Source: Eubacteriales bacterium
GTDB taxonomy: Bacteria > Bacillota > Clostridia > Oscillospirales > Acutalibacteraceae
Assembly: GCA_030533225.1 (NCBI GenBank)
Contig: JAUNJO010000001.1
Coordinates: 1 to 34,401 of the forward strand
Reading direction: 5' to 3'
Length of the DNA stretch: 34,401 nt
The notes beneath the pieces were generated by a model. That model was not told the origin of the DNA. It made no database searches and saw only the letters and a program-made list of their open reading frames with translations. Of the stretch, positions 8,095-15,131 are shown one piece after another; position 1 is the stretch's first letter; each line of letters begins with the position of its first letter. A program made the position numbers and the translations under genes.

Positions 8095-9039
8095 TCAAAT
8101 CCAAAATCTGTCTTTCGGGGCTTCAAACCGAATCTCTTTTGCTTTGTCGCCAAATTTCCTGAAAATCTGTCCTGCGTAGTAAATATCGTGTAGTGCAATA
8201 CCGATATTGTAAACCAATATTCTCTCCTCATCGGACTCTCGACCGGGTATTTTACCCTTTACTACATCGGAAACCTCAGCGAACTTCTTAAACTTGTCAA
8301 AATATCTGAAATGCTTAACATGACCGTAATCGTCGGCATAAACCTTGTCAAAAAACAGGTCGCAGTTGGTAAAACCCAAGGTGTGAACAGGAATGACAAC
8401 CACACCGGGCTTGAAGTATTTATCCTCGCAAATATTCTGACCTGCGTAGGTAACAGCGGAAATCACAACATCCGAGCCCGCCACAAGTTCCTCGGGTGTA
8501 TCGCAATATTCAAAGGTAATGTTATCCGAAACAGTCTCAAAACGCTTTGCAAAAAGCTCGTGCTCGTTTTGGTATTTCAGCAGTTTTACGGTGAGCGGTC
8601 TGTCCTTGACCTTGGCGGCAAGAATCATCATGGTAGCTCTTGCCACATTTCCGAGTCCCATCATGCCGATAACCGAGAAATCCTTTACGGCAAATTTAAG
8701 CAATGAATGGACACAAACCGCGCCTGTACGCAAGGCGGTAATATAGTTGGCATCCACCAAAGCAAGAGTTTTGCCTGTGGATGTGTCAAGAAGCATAAGC
8801 TGACTGTCAAGGCTCGGAGCACGGTCAGGATATCTTGTAACCATTTTTACACCGCCGAAGTCACCGAAGTAGCAGGGCATAACATTACAGAAAACGCCCT
8901 CCATATCCTGAGGCTTGATGCTGATTTTAGCAGGGAGCATTGCCTCGTCTTTATGCTCGATAACATATTCCGACCAGGCGTACGCCTCCTCGGGAGTAAT
9001 TCCCAAATTCATAATATCGTCATGAGTTATAATCTTCAT
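8095..9039 (-). CDS. Ornithine cyclodeaminase / alanine dehydrogenase family (mu-crystallin-like)
   Basis: The 314-residue protein has the family's usual length and a central Rossmann fold with the nucleotide motif GMMGLG at residues 125-130, followed by NVARA. Conserved substrate-site segments are VKMVTRYP (near 64-71) and ALRTGA (near 102-107). Members include NAD(P)-dependent ornithine cyclodeaminases, alanine dehydrogenases, and ketimine or opine-type enzymes, so the substrate is not assigned. The ATG at 9039 has GCGAGGTG upstream. It is the first gene of a two-gene operon with the alkD-like gene, driven by a consensus promoter. Confidence 0.85.
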   Translation of the reverse strand: MKIITHDDIMNLGITPEEAYAWSEYVIEHKDEAMLPAKISIKPQDMEGVFCNVMPCYFGDFGGVKMVTRYPDRAPSLDSQLMLLDTSTGKTLALVDANYITALRTGAVCVHSLLKFAVKDFSVIGMMGLGNVARATMMILAAKVKDRPLTVKLLKYQNEHELFAKRFETVSDNITFEYCDTPEELVAGSDVVISAVTYAGQNICEDKYFKPGVVVIPVHTLGFTNCDLFFDKVYADDYGHVKHFRYFDKFKKFAEVSDVVKGKIPGRESDEERILVYNIGIALHDIYYAGQIFRKFGDKAKEIRFEAPKDRFWI

Positions 9040-9067
9040 AGTGCACCTCGCAGAACTTTATACATAA

Positions 9068-9096
9068 ATTATAGGGCCTTCGTGTCCGCCTGTCAA
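9068..9096 (-). promoter_or_regulatory. Consensus promoter of the cyclodeaminase-like/alkD operon
   Basis: On the minus strand, TTGACA (9096-9091), exactly 17 nt, TATAAT (9073-9068): a perfect vegetative promoter, 28 nt from the start codon. Confidence 0.85.
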
Positions 9097-9134
9097 CATC
9101 AGAATCAACAGCACCTTGTATTTGACTTTGGGGC

Positions 9135-9164
9135 ACAAAAAAGGAGCAGGTTTCCCTACTCCTT
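9135..9164 (-). terminator. Terminator of the ribosomal protein operon (after rplL)
   Basis: A 10-bp stem (9164-9155 with 9150-9141) closes a GAAA tetraloop in the minus-strand transcript, with one G-U pair. A run of T follows. It ends the rplJ-rplL unit; rpoB does not follow. Confidence 0.85.
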
Positions 9165-9203
9165 ACTTTGCTTAACGGATTAAAAATAAAGATGAGCGTT
9201 AAA

Positions 9204-9578
9204 TTACTTAAGCTCGATCTCTGCGCCAGCCTCTTCGAGCTTAGCCTTGAGAGCCTCAGCGTCATCCTTGGAAACTGCCTCTTTGATAGCCTTAGGAGCG
9301 TTGTCAACAACTTCCTTAGCTTCCTTAAGACCGAGACCTGTAGCCTCACGAACTGCCTTGATAACTGCAATCTTGTTTGCACCGGCAGACTTAAGAATAA
9401 CGTCAAACTCGCTCTTCTCTTCCTCAGCAGCTGCTGCTACTGCGGGACCTGCAACTGCAACTGCTGCTGCAGCGGATACACCGAATTCATCCTCAACAGC
9501 GTGTACAAGCTCGGAAAGCTCGAGTACTGTAAGGGTTTTAAGTTCTTCAATAATAGCTGTAATCTTCTCAGATGCCAT
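9204..9578 (-). CDS. rplL: 50S ribosomal protein L7/L12
   Basis: This 124-residue stalk protein recruits translation GTPases to the ribosome. It shows the N-terminal dimerisation helices ([20 protein letters not shown]), an Ala/Val-rich hinge near residues 35-52, and a globular C-terminal domain with the factor-binding segment [12 protein letters not shown]. The ATG at 9578 lies a short distance behind GGAGGTTTTAG; a longer frame upstream would swallow this site. It is the last gene of the operon and follows rplJ by 49 nt, ending at a strong terminator instead of running into rpoB. Confidence 0.97.
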   Translation of the reverse strand: MASEKITAIIEELKTLTVLELSELVHAVEDEFGVSAAAAVAVAGPAVAAAAEEEKSEFDVILKSAGANKIAVIKAVREATGLGLKEAKEVVDNAPKAIKEAVSKDDAEALKAKLEEAGAEIELK

Positions 9579-9627
9579 TTCTAAAACCTCCAATAATTAG
9601 TTAATTTTTAATTTCTTTGTTGCAGAA

Positions 9628-10242
9628 TTACTCTGCTGCAGGAGCTTCCTCAGCGGGTGCCTCTGCGGGTGCTGTCTCCTCAGCAGGAGCTTCAGCGGGA
9701 GCTGCTGCCTCCTCTGCAGGAGCCTCAGCTGTGTCACAAGCCTCTACGCCACCCTTGTCAACAATAGCCTGGATAGCACGCGCAAAGCTTGCGATAGGTG
9801 CCTGGAATGCACCGAGAACATTTGCGAGAAGTACCTCTCTTGTGGGGAGCTTGGAAAGCTCTGTGATCTTATCCATAGAGATCACTTCACCGTCGAGATA
9901 ACCGCCCTTAACGGTAAAACCTGTCTTGGACTTGTCTGCAAAACCGCAAAGGATTCTTGCAGCTGCAGCGTAGTCCTCATCGCTTGTAGCGATTGCAGTA
10001 GTACCTGAAAGGTGCTCGTTGAGACCCTCAAGACCTGTCTGTGCAAATGCTCTTGTGAGAATGGTGTTCTTGGTAACTGTGTACTCAACACCTGCCTCAC
10101 GGAGTTCTTTTCTGAGCTTTGTGTCATCAGCAACGCTGATACCCTCGTAGGATACGAGAAGACCGGTAACGGACTTGTTAAGTCTGTCGGTAAGGTCAGC
10201 AACCTGCTGCTTCTTAAGCTCTAAAACTTTCTGACTGGGCAA
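9628..10242 (-). CDS. rplJ: 50S ribosomal protein L10
   Basis: L10 anchors the L7/L12 dimers on the ribosome and, in complex with them, represses its own mRNA. The 204-residue protein opens with MPSQKVLELKKQQVADLTDR. I chose the TTG at 10242 because GGAGGT sits 7 nt upstream and the resulting N-terminus is the canonical one; an ATG at 10278 lies inside the leader terminator region. The last ~38 residues form an Ala/Pro/Glu-rich tail with repeated APAEE/APAE units, an extension beyond the L12-binding helix. The structured leader RNA lies directly upstream. Confidence 0.95.
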   Translation of the reverse strand: MPSQKVLELKKQQVADLTDRLNKSVTGLLVSYEGISVADDTKLRKELREAGVEYTVTKNTILTRAFAQTGLEGLNEHLSGTTAIATSDEDYAAAARILCGFADKSKTGFTVKGGYLDGEVISMDKITELSKLPTREVLLANVLGAFQAPIASFARAIQAIVDKGGVEACDTAEAPAEEAAAPAEAPAEETAPAEAPAEEAPAAE

Positions 10243-10278
10243 TGATTTCACCTCCGTTAAAATTATAACGCAGTTCAT

Positions 10279-10420
10279 AAAAGAAGCCTCTTTCTAAAGG
10301 CAGAAAGAGGCGACAATTACATAAATGTAAATTGCTTCTTCCTCGGCAGGTAGGAAAACCGTTACGCGCTAAAGCGCACCTGCTGTCTTTAGAACAGCGA
10401 ATTATATATTCTGCAAAAGC
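10279..10420 (-). ncRNA. Ribosomal protein L10 leader RNA
   Basis: The minus-strand leader between rplA and rplJ contains the hallmark blocks of the Firmicute L10 leader: GACAGCAGGTGCG (near 10387-10375) and CCTACCTGCCGAGG (near 10357-10344), which pair partly and form the L10(L12)4 binding site. It ends in a perfect 10-bp terminator stem (10311-10302 with 10295-10286) followed by TTCTTTT. This fits attenuation or translational feedback by the L10-L12 complex. Confidence 0.78.
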
Positions 10421-10438
10421 AGAAGATACCGAAATAAA

Positions 10439-11149
10439 TTATTCAGCTGCAGAAACTGCAGTGAACTTGTTGGGGTTGAGCTTAACGCTGGGACCCATTG
10501 TAGATGCTACTGCGCAGGAACGGATATACTGACCCTTTGCTGCAGCGGGCTTTGCCTTAACGATAGCCTCCATAAGTGTCTCAAGGTTCTGCTGAAGCTT
10601 CTCCTTGCCGAAGGATGCCTTACCGATGGGGCAGTGAATGATGTTTGTTTTGTCAAGACGGTACTCAATCTTACCTGCTTTAGCTTCTTTGATAGCCTTA
10701 GCGATGTCGGGAGTAACTGTACCTGCCTTGGGGTTAGGCATAAGTCCGCGGGGACCGAGGATTTTACCGAGACGGCCTACAAGACCCATGCAGTCGGGAG
10801 TTGTGATGAGAACATCGAAGTCCATCCAACCTTCCTGCTGAATCTTCTGTGTCATATCCTCAGCACCTACGAAGTCAGCGCCTGCCTCCTGAGCAGCCTT
10901 CTCGGCGTCGCCCTTACAGATAGCAAGAACGCGGACATCCTTACCTGTGCCGTTGGGAAGAACGATAGCACCGCGAACCTGCTGGTCAGCGTGACGGGAG
11001 TCAACACCGAGCTTAACATGAAGCTCGATAGTCTCGTCGAACTTAGCGGTTGCAGCCTTTACGCAAAGGTCAAGTGCTTCGTCTGTATCATATAATTTGC
11101 TTCTGTCGATAAGCTTTGCGCTGTCGACATACTTTTTACCGTGTTTCAT
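10439..11149 (-). CDS. rplA: 50S ribosomal protein L1
   Basis: L1 forms the mobile E-site stalk of the large subunit and often represses the rplK-rplA mRNA. The 236-residue product has the expected length. Family segments include [16 protein letters not shown] at the start, [10 protein letters not shown] near residue 90, the [22 protein letters not shown]-binding signature near residues 127-145, and a C-terminal SSTMGPS-like block ([11 protein letters not shown]). The ATG at 11149 has GGAGGAAAT upstream. It lies 60 nt after rplK and ahead of the L10 leader. Confidence 0.97.
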   Translation of the reverse strand: MKHGKKYVDSAKLIDRSKLYDTDEALDLCVKAATAKFDETIELHVKLGVDSRHADQQVRGAIVLPNGTGKDVRVLAICKGDAEKAAQEAGADFVGAEDMTQKIQQEGWMDFDVLITTPDCMGLVGRLGKILGPRGLMPNPKAGTVTPDIAKAIKEAKAGKIEYRLDKTNIIHCPIGKASFGKEKLQQNLETLMEAIVKAKPAAAKGQYIRSCAVASTMGPSVKLNPNKFTAVSAAE

Positions 11150-11209
11150 AAGATTATTTCCTCCATTATTAGGTGGTTAAGCGGAAAATTCCTCCCACCC
11201 GGATTAAAA

Positions 11210-11635
11210 TCAGTCGACAACTTCTACGCCCATTGAACGAGCAGTACCTGCGATCATGCTCATAGCTGTCTCGATGGATGCTGCGTTAAGGTCGGGCATT
11301 TTTGTCTCTGCAATCTTTCTGATCTGCTCCTGGTTGATTTTTGCTACCTTGTTCTTGTTGGGAACGCCGGAAGCCTTCTCAATACCGCAAGCTTTCTTAA
11401 TGAGCACTGCTGCAGGGGGAGTCTTTGTGATGAAAGAGAAAGATCTGTCTGCATAAACAGTGATTACGACAGGGATAAGCATACCGATGTCGTTCTTAGT
11501 GCGCTCGTTAAACTCCTTAGTGAACGCAACAATGTTAACGCCGTGCTGACCAAGTGCAGGTCCTACAGGCGGTGCCGGAGTAGCCTTGCCGGCAGGAATC
11601 TGAAGCTTAATAAAGCCGACTACCTTCTGAGCCAT
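11210..11635 (-). CDS. rplK: 50S ribosomal protein L11
   Basis: L11 binds the GTPase-associated centre of 23S rRNA with L10. The 141-residue product has the standard length and the proline-rich N-terminal domain ([19 protein letters not shown], residues near 18-36). A C-terminal rRNA-binding domain ends in the family's GTARSMG motif. The ATG at 11635 follows GGAGGTGCAAACACA, which fixes the start; a longer open frame upstream includes this site and is rejected. Confidence 0.97.
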   Translation of the reverse strand: MAQKVVGFIKLQIPAGKATPAPPVGPALGQHGVNIVAFTKEFNERTKNDIGMLIPVVITVYADRSFSFITKTPPAAVLIKKACGIEKASGVPNKNKVAKINQEQIRKIAETKMPDLNAASIETAMSMIAGTARSMGVEVVD

Positions 11636-11768
11636 TGTGTTTGCACCTCCAAAATTCGTGGTTGATGGCGGAACACCTCTGATAAATTTATGTTCCTCCC
11701 ACAAGGGACGTTTTTCGCCCCTCCATAGAAGTTCTCAATGCTTTTGAACTTCTATATTGCTTACTAAA
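11636..11768 (-). promoter_or_regulatory. Structured nusG-rplK intergenic leader
   Basis: In the minus-strand transcript a perfect 10-bp hairpin (11755-11746 with 11734-11725, 11-nt loop) starts right after nusG and lacks a T-tail, so it is not a classical terminator. A second possible pairing, GGAACA with TGTTCC, lies nearer rplK. Known L1 autoregulation acts on an rplK-rplA leader, so this is a candidate L1 target; the match to an L1 site was not established. Confidence 0.4.
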
Positions 11769-12293
11769 TCAGTCTGTGAAAAGTTCTGCCTGGTTAAGCT
11801 CGAACTCAACAGGAGTTTCGCGGCCGAACATAGAAACGGTGACGCGAACATAGTTTTTGTCGACGGAAAGCTCGTCTACAACACCGATGAAATCCTCCAA
11901 AGGACCGTCGATGATGCGAACAGTATCGCCGACCTTGTACGAAACCTCAACAACGCGGGTTTCGACACCCATTCTGTAAACCTCGGCCTCGGTTAAAGGC
12001 ACGGGCTTCGAAGAGGGACCGACAAATCCTGTGCAGCCGCGGATGTTGCGAACTACATACCAAGTTTCATCGGTGTAGATCATTTTGACAAAAACATAAC
12101 CGGGGAAAAGCTTACGCTCAACCTCTTTTGTTTTGTCATCCTTAATCTCGGTGACAGTCTCGGTGGGAACCTTGACCTCGAGGATCATATCCTGCAGGTT
12201 TCTGTTCTCAACCGTAGTCATAAGGTTGGAAGCAACCTTATTCTCATAACCGGAATAAGTGTGGACTACATACCATCTTGCCTCATCGGACAC
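11769..12293 (-). CDS. nusG: Transcription termination/antitermination protein NusG
   Basis: NusG binds RNA polymerase and modulates pausing and termination, linking it to ribosomes. The 174-residue protein has the NGN domain (WYVVHTYSGYENKVASNL at 7-24, FPGYVFVKM near 63-71) and a C-terminal KOW domain (VGDTVRIIDGPLEDFIGVV). The start is GTG at 12293, with AGGATG about 8 nt upstream, and the resulting MSDEARWYVVHTYSG is canonical. It follows secE by 39 nt in the standard order. Confidence 0.96.
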   Translation of the reverse strand: MSDEARWYVVHTYSGYENKVASNLMTTVENRNLQDMILEVKVPTETVTEIKDDKTKEVERKLFPGYVFVKMIYTDETWYVVRNIRGCTGFVGPSSKPVPLTEAEVYRMGVETRVVEVSYKVGDTVRIIDGPLEDFIGVVDELSVDKNYVRVTVSMFGRETPVEFELNQAELFTD

Positions 12294-12332
12294 AGCTAAT
12301 CATCCTTTCAAATAAGTATAAGACAACTGTGC

Positions 12333-12668
12333 TTAGCCGGCAACTGTAGTTGCGACTGTTGTTACTGCCTCAGAAACCGTTGTAGCAACCTGGGTTACTG
12401 CCTCGGTAACTGCCTGAGTGGTAACGGGATTAACATTAAGAGCAGAGCTTAGGTTGCTCTCGATGTTGATGAGACCAAGCAGGGCATAAAGGCCCTGGTC
12501 AAGTGCGAAGATAAACACACCGGCAATAAGGATTACTAAGAGTACGATAGCGAAATTCTTAGTAGTTGTACCGAATGTAGGCCAAGTGATTTTCTTAAGC
12601 TCACCGAAGCATTCGCGGATGTACTTAAAGAAACGCTTGAAAACATTCATCTTTTTCTTTTCAGCCAT
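12333..12668 (-). CDS. secE: Preprotein translocase subunit SecE with Thr/Val-rich tail
   Basis: SecE clamps the SecY channel in the membrane. Residues 1-70 are a typical single-span SecE: an amphipathic helix (FKRFFKYIRECFGELKKITWPT), then the transmembrane segment (FAIVLLVILIAGVFIFALDQGL). Bacterial single-span SecE usually ends near 60-75 residues; this one is 111 long. The extra ~35 residues are Thr/Val/Ala-rich with repeats such as TQAVTEAV, TVSEAVTT and VATTVAG, probably outside the membrane. The ATG at 12668 has GGCGGAGGA upstream. It lies between rpmG and nusG as usual. Confidence 0.93.
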   Translation of the reverse strand: MAEKKKMNVFKRFFKYIRECFGELKKITWPTFGTTTKNFAIVLLVILIAGVFIFALDQGLYALLGLINIESNLSSALNVNPVTTQAVTEAVTQVATTVSEAVTTVATTVAG

Positions 12669-12682
12669 GTTTTTCCTCCGCC

Positions 12683-12832
12683 TTACTTTGTTTCCCTGTG
12701 CAGAGTATGCTTACGGCAGAATCTGCAGTACTTGTTCATTTCAAGTCTGTCGGGATCGTTCTTCTTGTTCTTCATGGTGTTGTAGTTGCGTTGTTTGCAC
12801 TCTGTGCATGCCAGAACAATTTTTACTCTCAT
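12683..12832 (-). CDS. rpmG: 50S ribosomal protein L33 (zinc-type)
   Basis: The 49-residue protein is L33. It keeps both CxxC pairs (CTEC near residue 9 and CRFC near 36), so it is the zinc-binding form, not the cysteine-free form made under zinc limitation. It begins [17 protein letters not shown]. The ATG at 12832 has GGGAGGTG upstream; longer frames run back through the promoter and are rejected. It is the first gene of the operon and precedes secE by 14 nt. Confidence 0.95.
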   Translation of the reverse strand: MRVKIVLACTECKQRNYNTMKNKKNDPDRLEMNKYCRFCRKHTLHRETK

Positions 12833-12923
12833 TAATAACGGCACCTCCCGTGTTTTTTCGGAAATATTCCAGCCTCCCTCAAAAAGGGCACAAAAAAATA
12901 AACCCCTTTTCCGAGGTACTGCC

Positions 12924-12952
12924 ATTGTAACATAACTTTTTACGGTAGTCAA
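12924..12952 (-). promoter_or_regulatory. Promoter of the rpmG-secE-nusG-rpl operon
   Basis: On the minus strand, TTGACT (12952-12947), exactly 17 nt, TACAAT (12929-12924). The ~90-nt leader runs to the rpmG start. Confidence 0.8.
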
Positions 12953-13008
12953 CACTTTTTCGAAAGTTTTTTTCACCTTTCAAAATATCGGAAAAAGCAG
13001 AGTCTTTA

Positions 13009-13024
13009 ATACTATATATAGTAT
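13009..13024. promoter_or_regulatory. 16-bp perfect palindrome between divergent promoters
   Basis: ATACTATATATAGTAT is a perfect inverted repeat, located between the rpmG promoter and the promoter at 13060-13087. It could be an operator or merely an AT-rich coincidence. Confidence 0.3.
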
Positions 13025-13059
13025 AGCAGAAAAATGTTCTTTTGAAAAGACCTTTATAT

Positions 13060-13087
13060 TTGAAAAATCGTGCTTATGTGATATAAT
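13060..13087 (+). promoter_or_regulatory. Promoter of the FliB-like gene
   Basis: TTGAAA (13060-13065), 16-nt spacer, perfect TATAAT (13082-13087), 28 nt from the start codon. Confidence 0.7.
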
Positions 13088-13115
13088 CCTAATGTAACGA
13101 AAGGGAGGAAAGTCC

Positions 13116-14030
13116 ATGCTGAAAGTTTATCCCGATTACTACGGAGAATTTACCTGCATTGCTGATAAATGCCGTCACAACTGCTGTATCGGATGGGAAA
13201 TTGACATCGACCTAAACACCTACGGCTTTTACCGAAGCCAAGGCGGTGAATTTGCAAGGCGTTTTGCCGAAAACATACGCCACGGCGACACTCCCTGCTT
13301 CATCCCGGACGAAAATGAAAGATGTCCTTTTCTCAACGGCAAAAACCTCTGCGATATTATCACCGAGTTCGGCGAAGAACACCTCTGTGAAATCTGCCGA
13401 CAACACCCCAGATTTCACAATGAATTTACAGACAGAACAGAATCGGGTTTGGGACTTGCCTGCGAGGAATGTGCAAGGATAATAATTCTGAGGCAGGAAC
13501 CAATGATGCTCATAAACAGCGAAACCTCCCCCTGCGAAGAAATATCCTTGCGTGACGATATAATAAAACTTCTGCAAAACCGTGATTTAACCGTGGCAGA
13601 AAGGTTTTCGGGCGCACTTTATACACTGAACACAGAACCTGCAAAGGTGACGCTTTTATCCTTTGCAAGGTTTCTCTTTTCACTTGAGCGTCTCAGCACA
13701 GAGTGGGACAGGCTTTTGGCATTTTTCATAAGCAACTGCAAGGAAGAGGAAAACCCGGAGTTTGCAAGACACATGTCAAGCAGAATGACGGAATACGAAA
13801 ACTTTGCCGTCTACCTGATTTACCGCCACTTTGCCTGTAATAAGAGCAGTTGCCGTCAGGTTGCAAAATTCGCAGAGCTTATGTACAGATTCCTCTACTG
13901 TGCCGCAAAATTAATCTTTGAGAAAACAGGAGACTTTACAAGAGAAAACCAGGTTGAACTAATGAGGCTTTTCTCTTCGGAGATAGAGTATTCCGACGAA
14001 AATCTCCGCATAATTTTGGACTCCATATAA
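13116..14030 (+). CDS. FliB-like flagellin lysine-N-methylase family protein
   Basis: The 304-residue protein matches the FliB family by its cysteine pattern. These are CIADKCRHNCC at about residues 14-24 followed by GWEIDID, CPFL near 71, LCDII near 79, LCEICRQHPRF near 91-101, and LACEECARI near 115-123. FliB methylates flagellin lysines in enteric bacteria and is described as carrying an iron-sulfur cluster; the cysteines here fit such a cluster. No flagellar gene occurs in the window, so the substrate may be something else. The C-terminal half is helical and variable. The ATG at 13116 follows AAAGGGAGGAAAG. The next gene starts 19 nt after its stop. Confidence 0.75.
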   Translation: MLKVYPDYYGEFTCIADKCRHNCCIGWEIDIDLNTYGFYRSQGGEFARRFAENIRHGDTPCFIPDENERCPFLNGKNLCDIITEFGEEHLCEICRQHPRFHNEFTDRTESGLGLACEECARIIILRQEPMMLINSETSPCEEISLRDDIIKLLQNRDLTVAERFSGALYTLNTEPAKVTLLSFARFLFSLERLSTEWDRLLAFFISNCKEEENPEFARHMSSRMTEYENFAVYLIYRHFACNKSSCRQVAKFAELMYRFLYCAAKLIFEKTGDFTRENQVELMRLFSSEIEYSDENLRIILDSI

Positions 14031-14049
14031 ATAAAGCGAGGTGTGCCGC

Positions 14050-14535
14050 ATGACTAAAATTCAAAGAGATGAATATGTATTTGAAGTTGATATTGAGAAA
14101 ACCATAGAATACTATAAAACACACTCTCTTTGCGAATGTGATTACTGTGAAAATTTTTATGCTCAAATAGCTGGTAAATTCCCAACACTTGAATCTTTTT
14201 TATCTGACTTAGGTGTGGATATAGCAAAGCCTGATGAATGTATGAGTGTTGAATTACATGATACAATTCAATATATCGGCATTGACTATACCGTTTGCGG
14301 AAAAGTAACAACTATGGGACAATATGAAATTGACATACACGATAATCTGTTTTTTAACATTGTTATTACCGATGGTTTTTCTTCTCCGAATGAACAAACA
14401 GACGATTATTTTACTGTTTCGATAGCAAATGCTTTTGAGTTGCCTTGGGTGTTGGATAAACCATTTCCGGAACCAAAAAAATCCAAAGCAACAAGTAAAA
14501 TAAAAGAATTTTTCAAAAAAGTATTTAAGGCTTGA
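14050..14535 (+). CDS. Unrecognised small protein, AT-rich
   Basis: I do not recognise this 161-residue protein with certainty. It is acidic over most of its length, with a Cys-rich segment CECDYCENFY near residues 29-38, a central beta-rich part (YIGIDYTVCGKV, YEIDIHDNLFFNIVITDG), and a Lys-rich amphipathic tail (KIKEFFKKVFKA). There is no signal peptide or membrane segment. Codon use is far more AT-rich (GAA, AAA, TTT, ATA) than in the flanking genes, which suggests later acquisition. The ATG at 14050 follows GCGAGGTG. It lies 19 nt after the FliB-like gene and probably shares its transcript. Confidence 0.65.
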   Translation: MTKIQRDEYVFEVDIEKTIEYYKTHSLCECDYCENFYAQIAGKFPTLESFLSDLGVDIAKPDECMSVELHDTIQYIGIDYTVCGKVTTMGQYEIDIHDNLFFNIVITDGFSSPNEQTDDYFTVSIANAFELPWVLDKPFPEPKKSKATSKIKEFFKKVFKA

Positions 14536-14559
14536 CCGAGATTATCGGCCAAGCCTTTT
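14527..14559. terminator. Terminator between the AT-rich gene and spoVAC
   Basis: A 13-bp stem (14527-14539 with 14545-14557, one imperfect pair) and 5-nt loop, followed by TT then C on the plus strand. The left arm contains the stop codon of the upstream gene. Confidence 0.65.
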
Positions 14560-15006
14560 CTACTTGATAACCTGAGTAAAGAACCAATAAATCAAGCCAT
14601 AAATCATTCCTGCGGAAATTCCGTAGACGATTACAGGCCCTGCGATAGTGAACATCTTTGCACCCACTCCCAAAACAAATCCCTCGGACTTGAACTCAAT
14701 GGCTGGAGATGCAACGGAGTTTGCAAAGCCCGTAATGGGCACAAGAGTTCCTGCCCCTGCGTGCTTTGCAAGCTTTTCGTAAAGTCCCAAAGCGGTTAAC
14801 AGCACTCCCAAGAACACAAGCACTACCGAGGTCAGAGTTCTTGCGTCCTTTTCCTCAAGCTTCAGGTACAAAAACAGCTGTGCAATTCCCTCGCCCAAAG
14901 CACAGATTAGTCCCCCTACCAAAAATGCCCAAATGCAGTTTTTCACCACGGAACTGCCCTTGGACTTCTCCTTTACAAGCTTTGAATATGCCTGTTTTGT
15001 CATCAT
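14560..15006 (-). CDS. spoVAC: Stage V sporulation protein AC
   Basis: SpoVAC is a spore inner-membrane protein that works with SpoVAD/AE to move dipicolinic acid during sporulation and germination. The 148-residue length is normal. Conserved features are the first membrane segment (NCIWAFLVGGLICALGEGI), GLYEKLAKHAGAGTLVP and GFANSVASPAIEFKSEG. A last hydrophobic segment (GPVIVYGISAGMIYGLIYWF) ends the chain. Two adjacent ATG codons begin the gene; AGGTGATG lies upstream. Its usual partners spoVAD and spoVAE are not adjacent, so here it is a solitary copy, perhaps from an accessory spoVA set. Confidence 0.9.
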   Translation of the reverse strand: MMTKQAYSKLVKEKSKGSSVVKNCIWAFLVGGLICALGEGIAQLFLYLKLEEKDARTLTSVVLVFLGVLLTALGLYEKLAKHAGAGTLVPITGFANSVASPAIEFKSEGFVLGVGAKMFTIAGPVIVYGISAGMIYGLIYWFFTQVIK

Positions 15007-15087
15007 TTTACATCACCTACATTAATTTTGCTCAAATAAATTGAAATTATTATAAATTTACCTGTTTTCTTTTTGAGAGATATGTTG

Positions 15088-15093
15088 TATAAT
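15088..15093 (+). promoter_or_regulatory. Candidate -10 of the nifS-thiI-sortase operon
   Basis: A perfect TATAAT lies 38 nt ahead of the cysteine desulfurase start codon. No good -35 is found at 16-18 nt. Confidence 0.35.
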
Positions 15094-15131
15094 TATGATG
15101 AATAAATATTGTAATATAGGATAACTGTATC

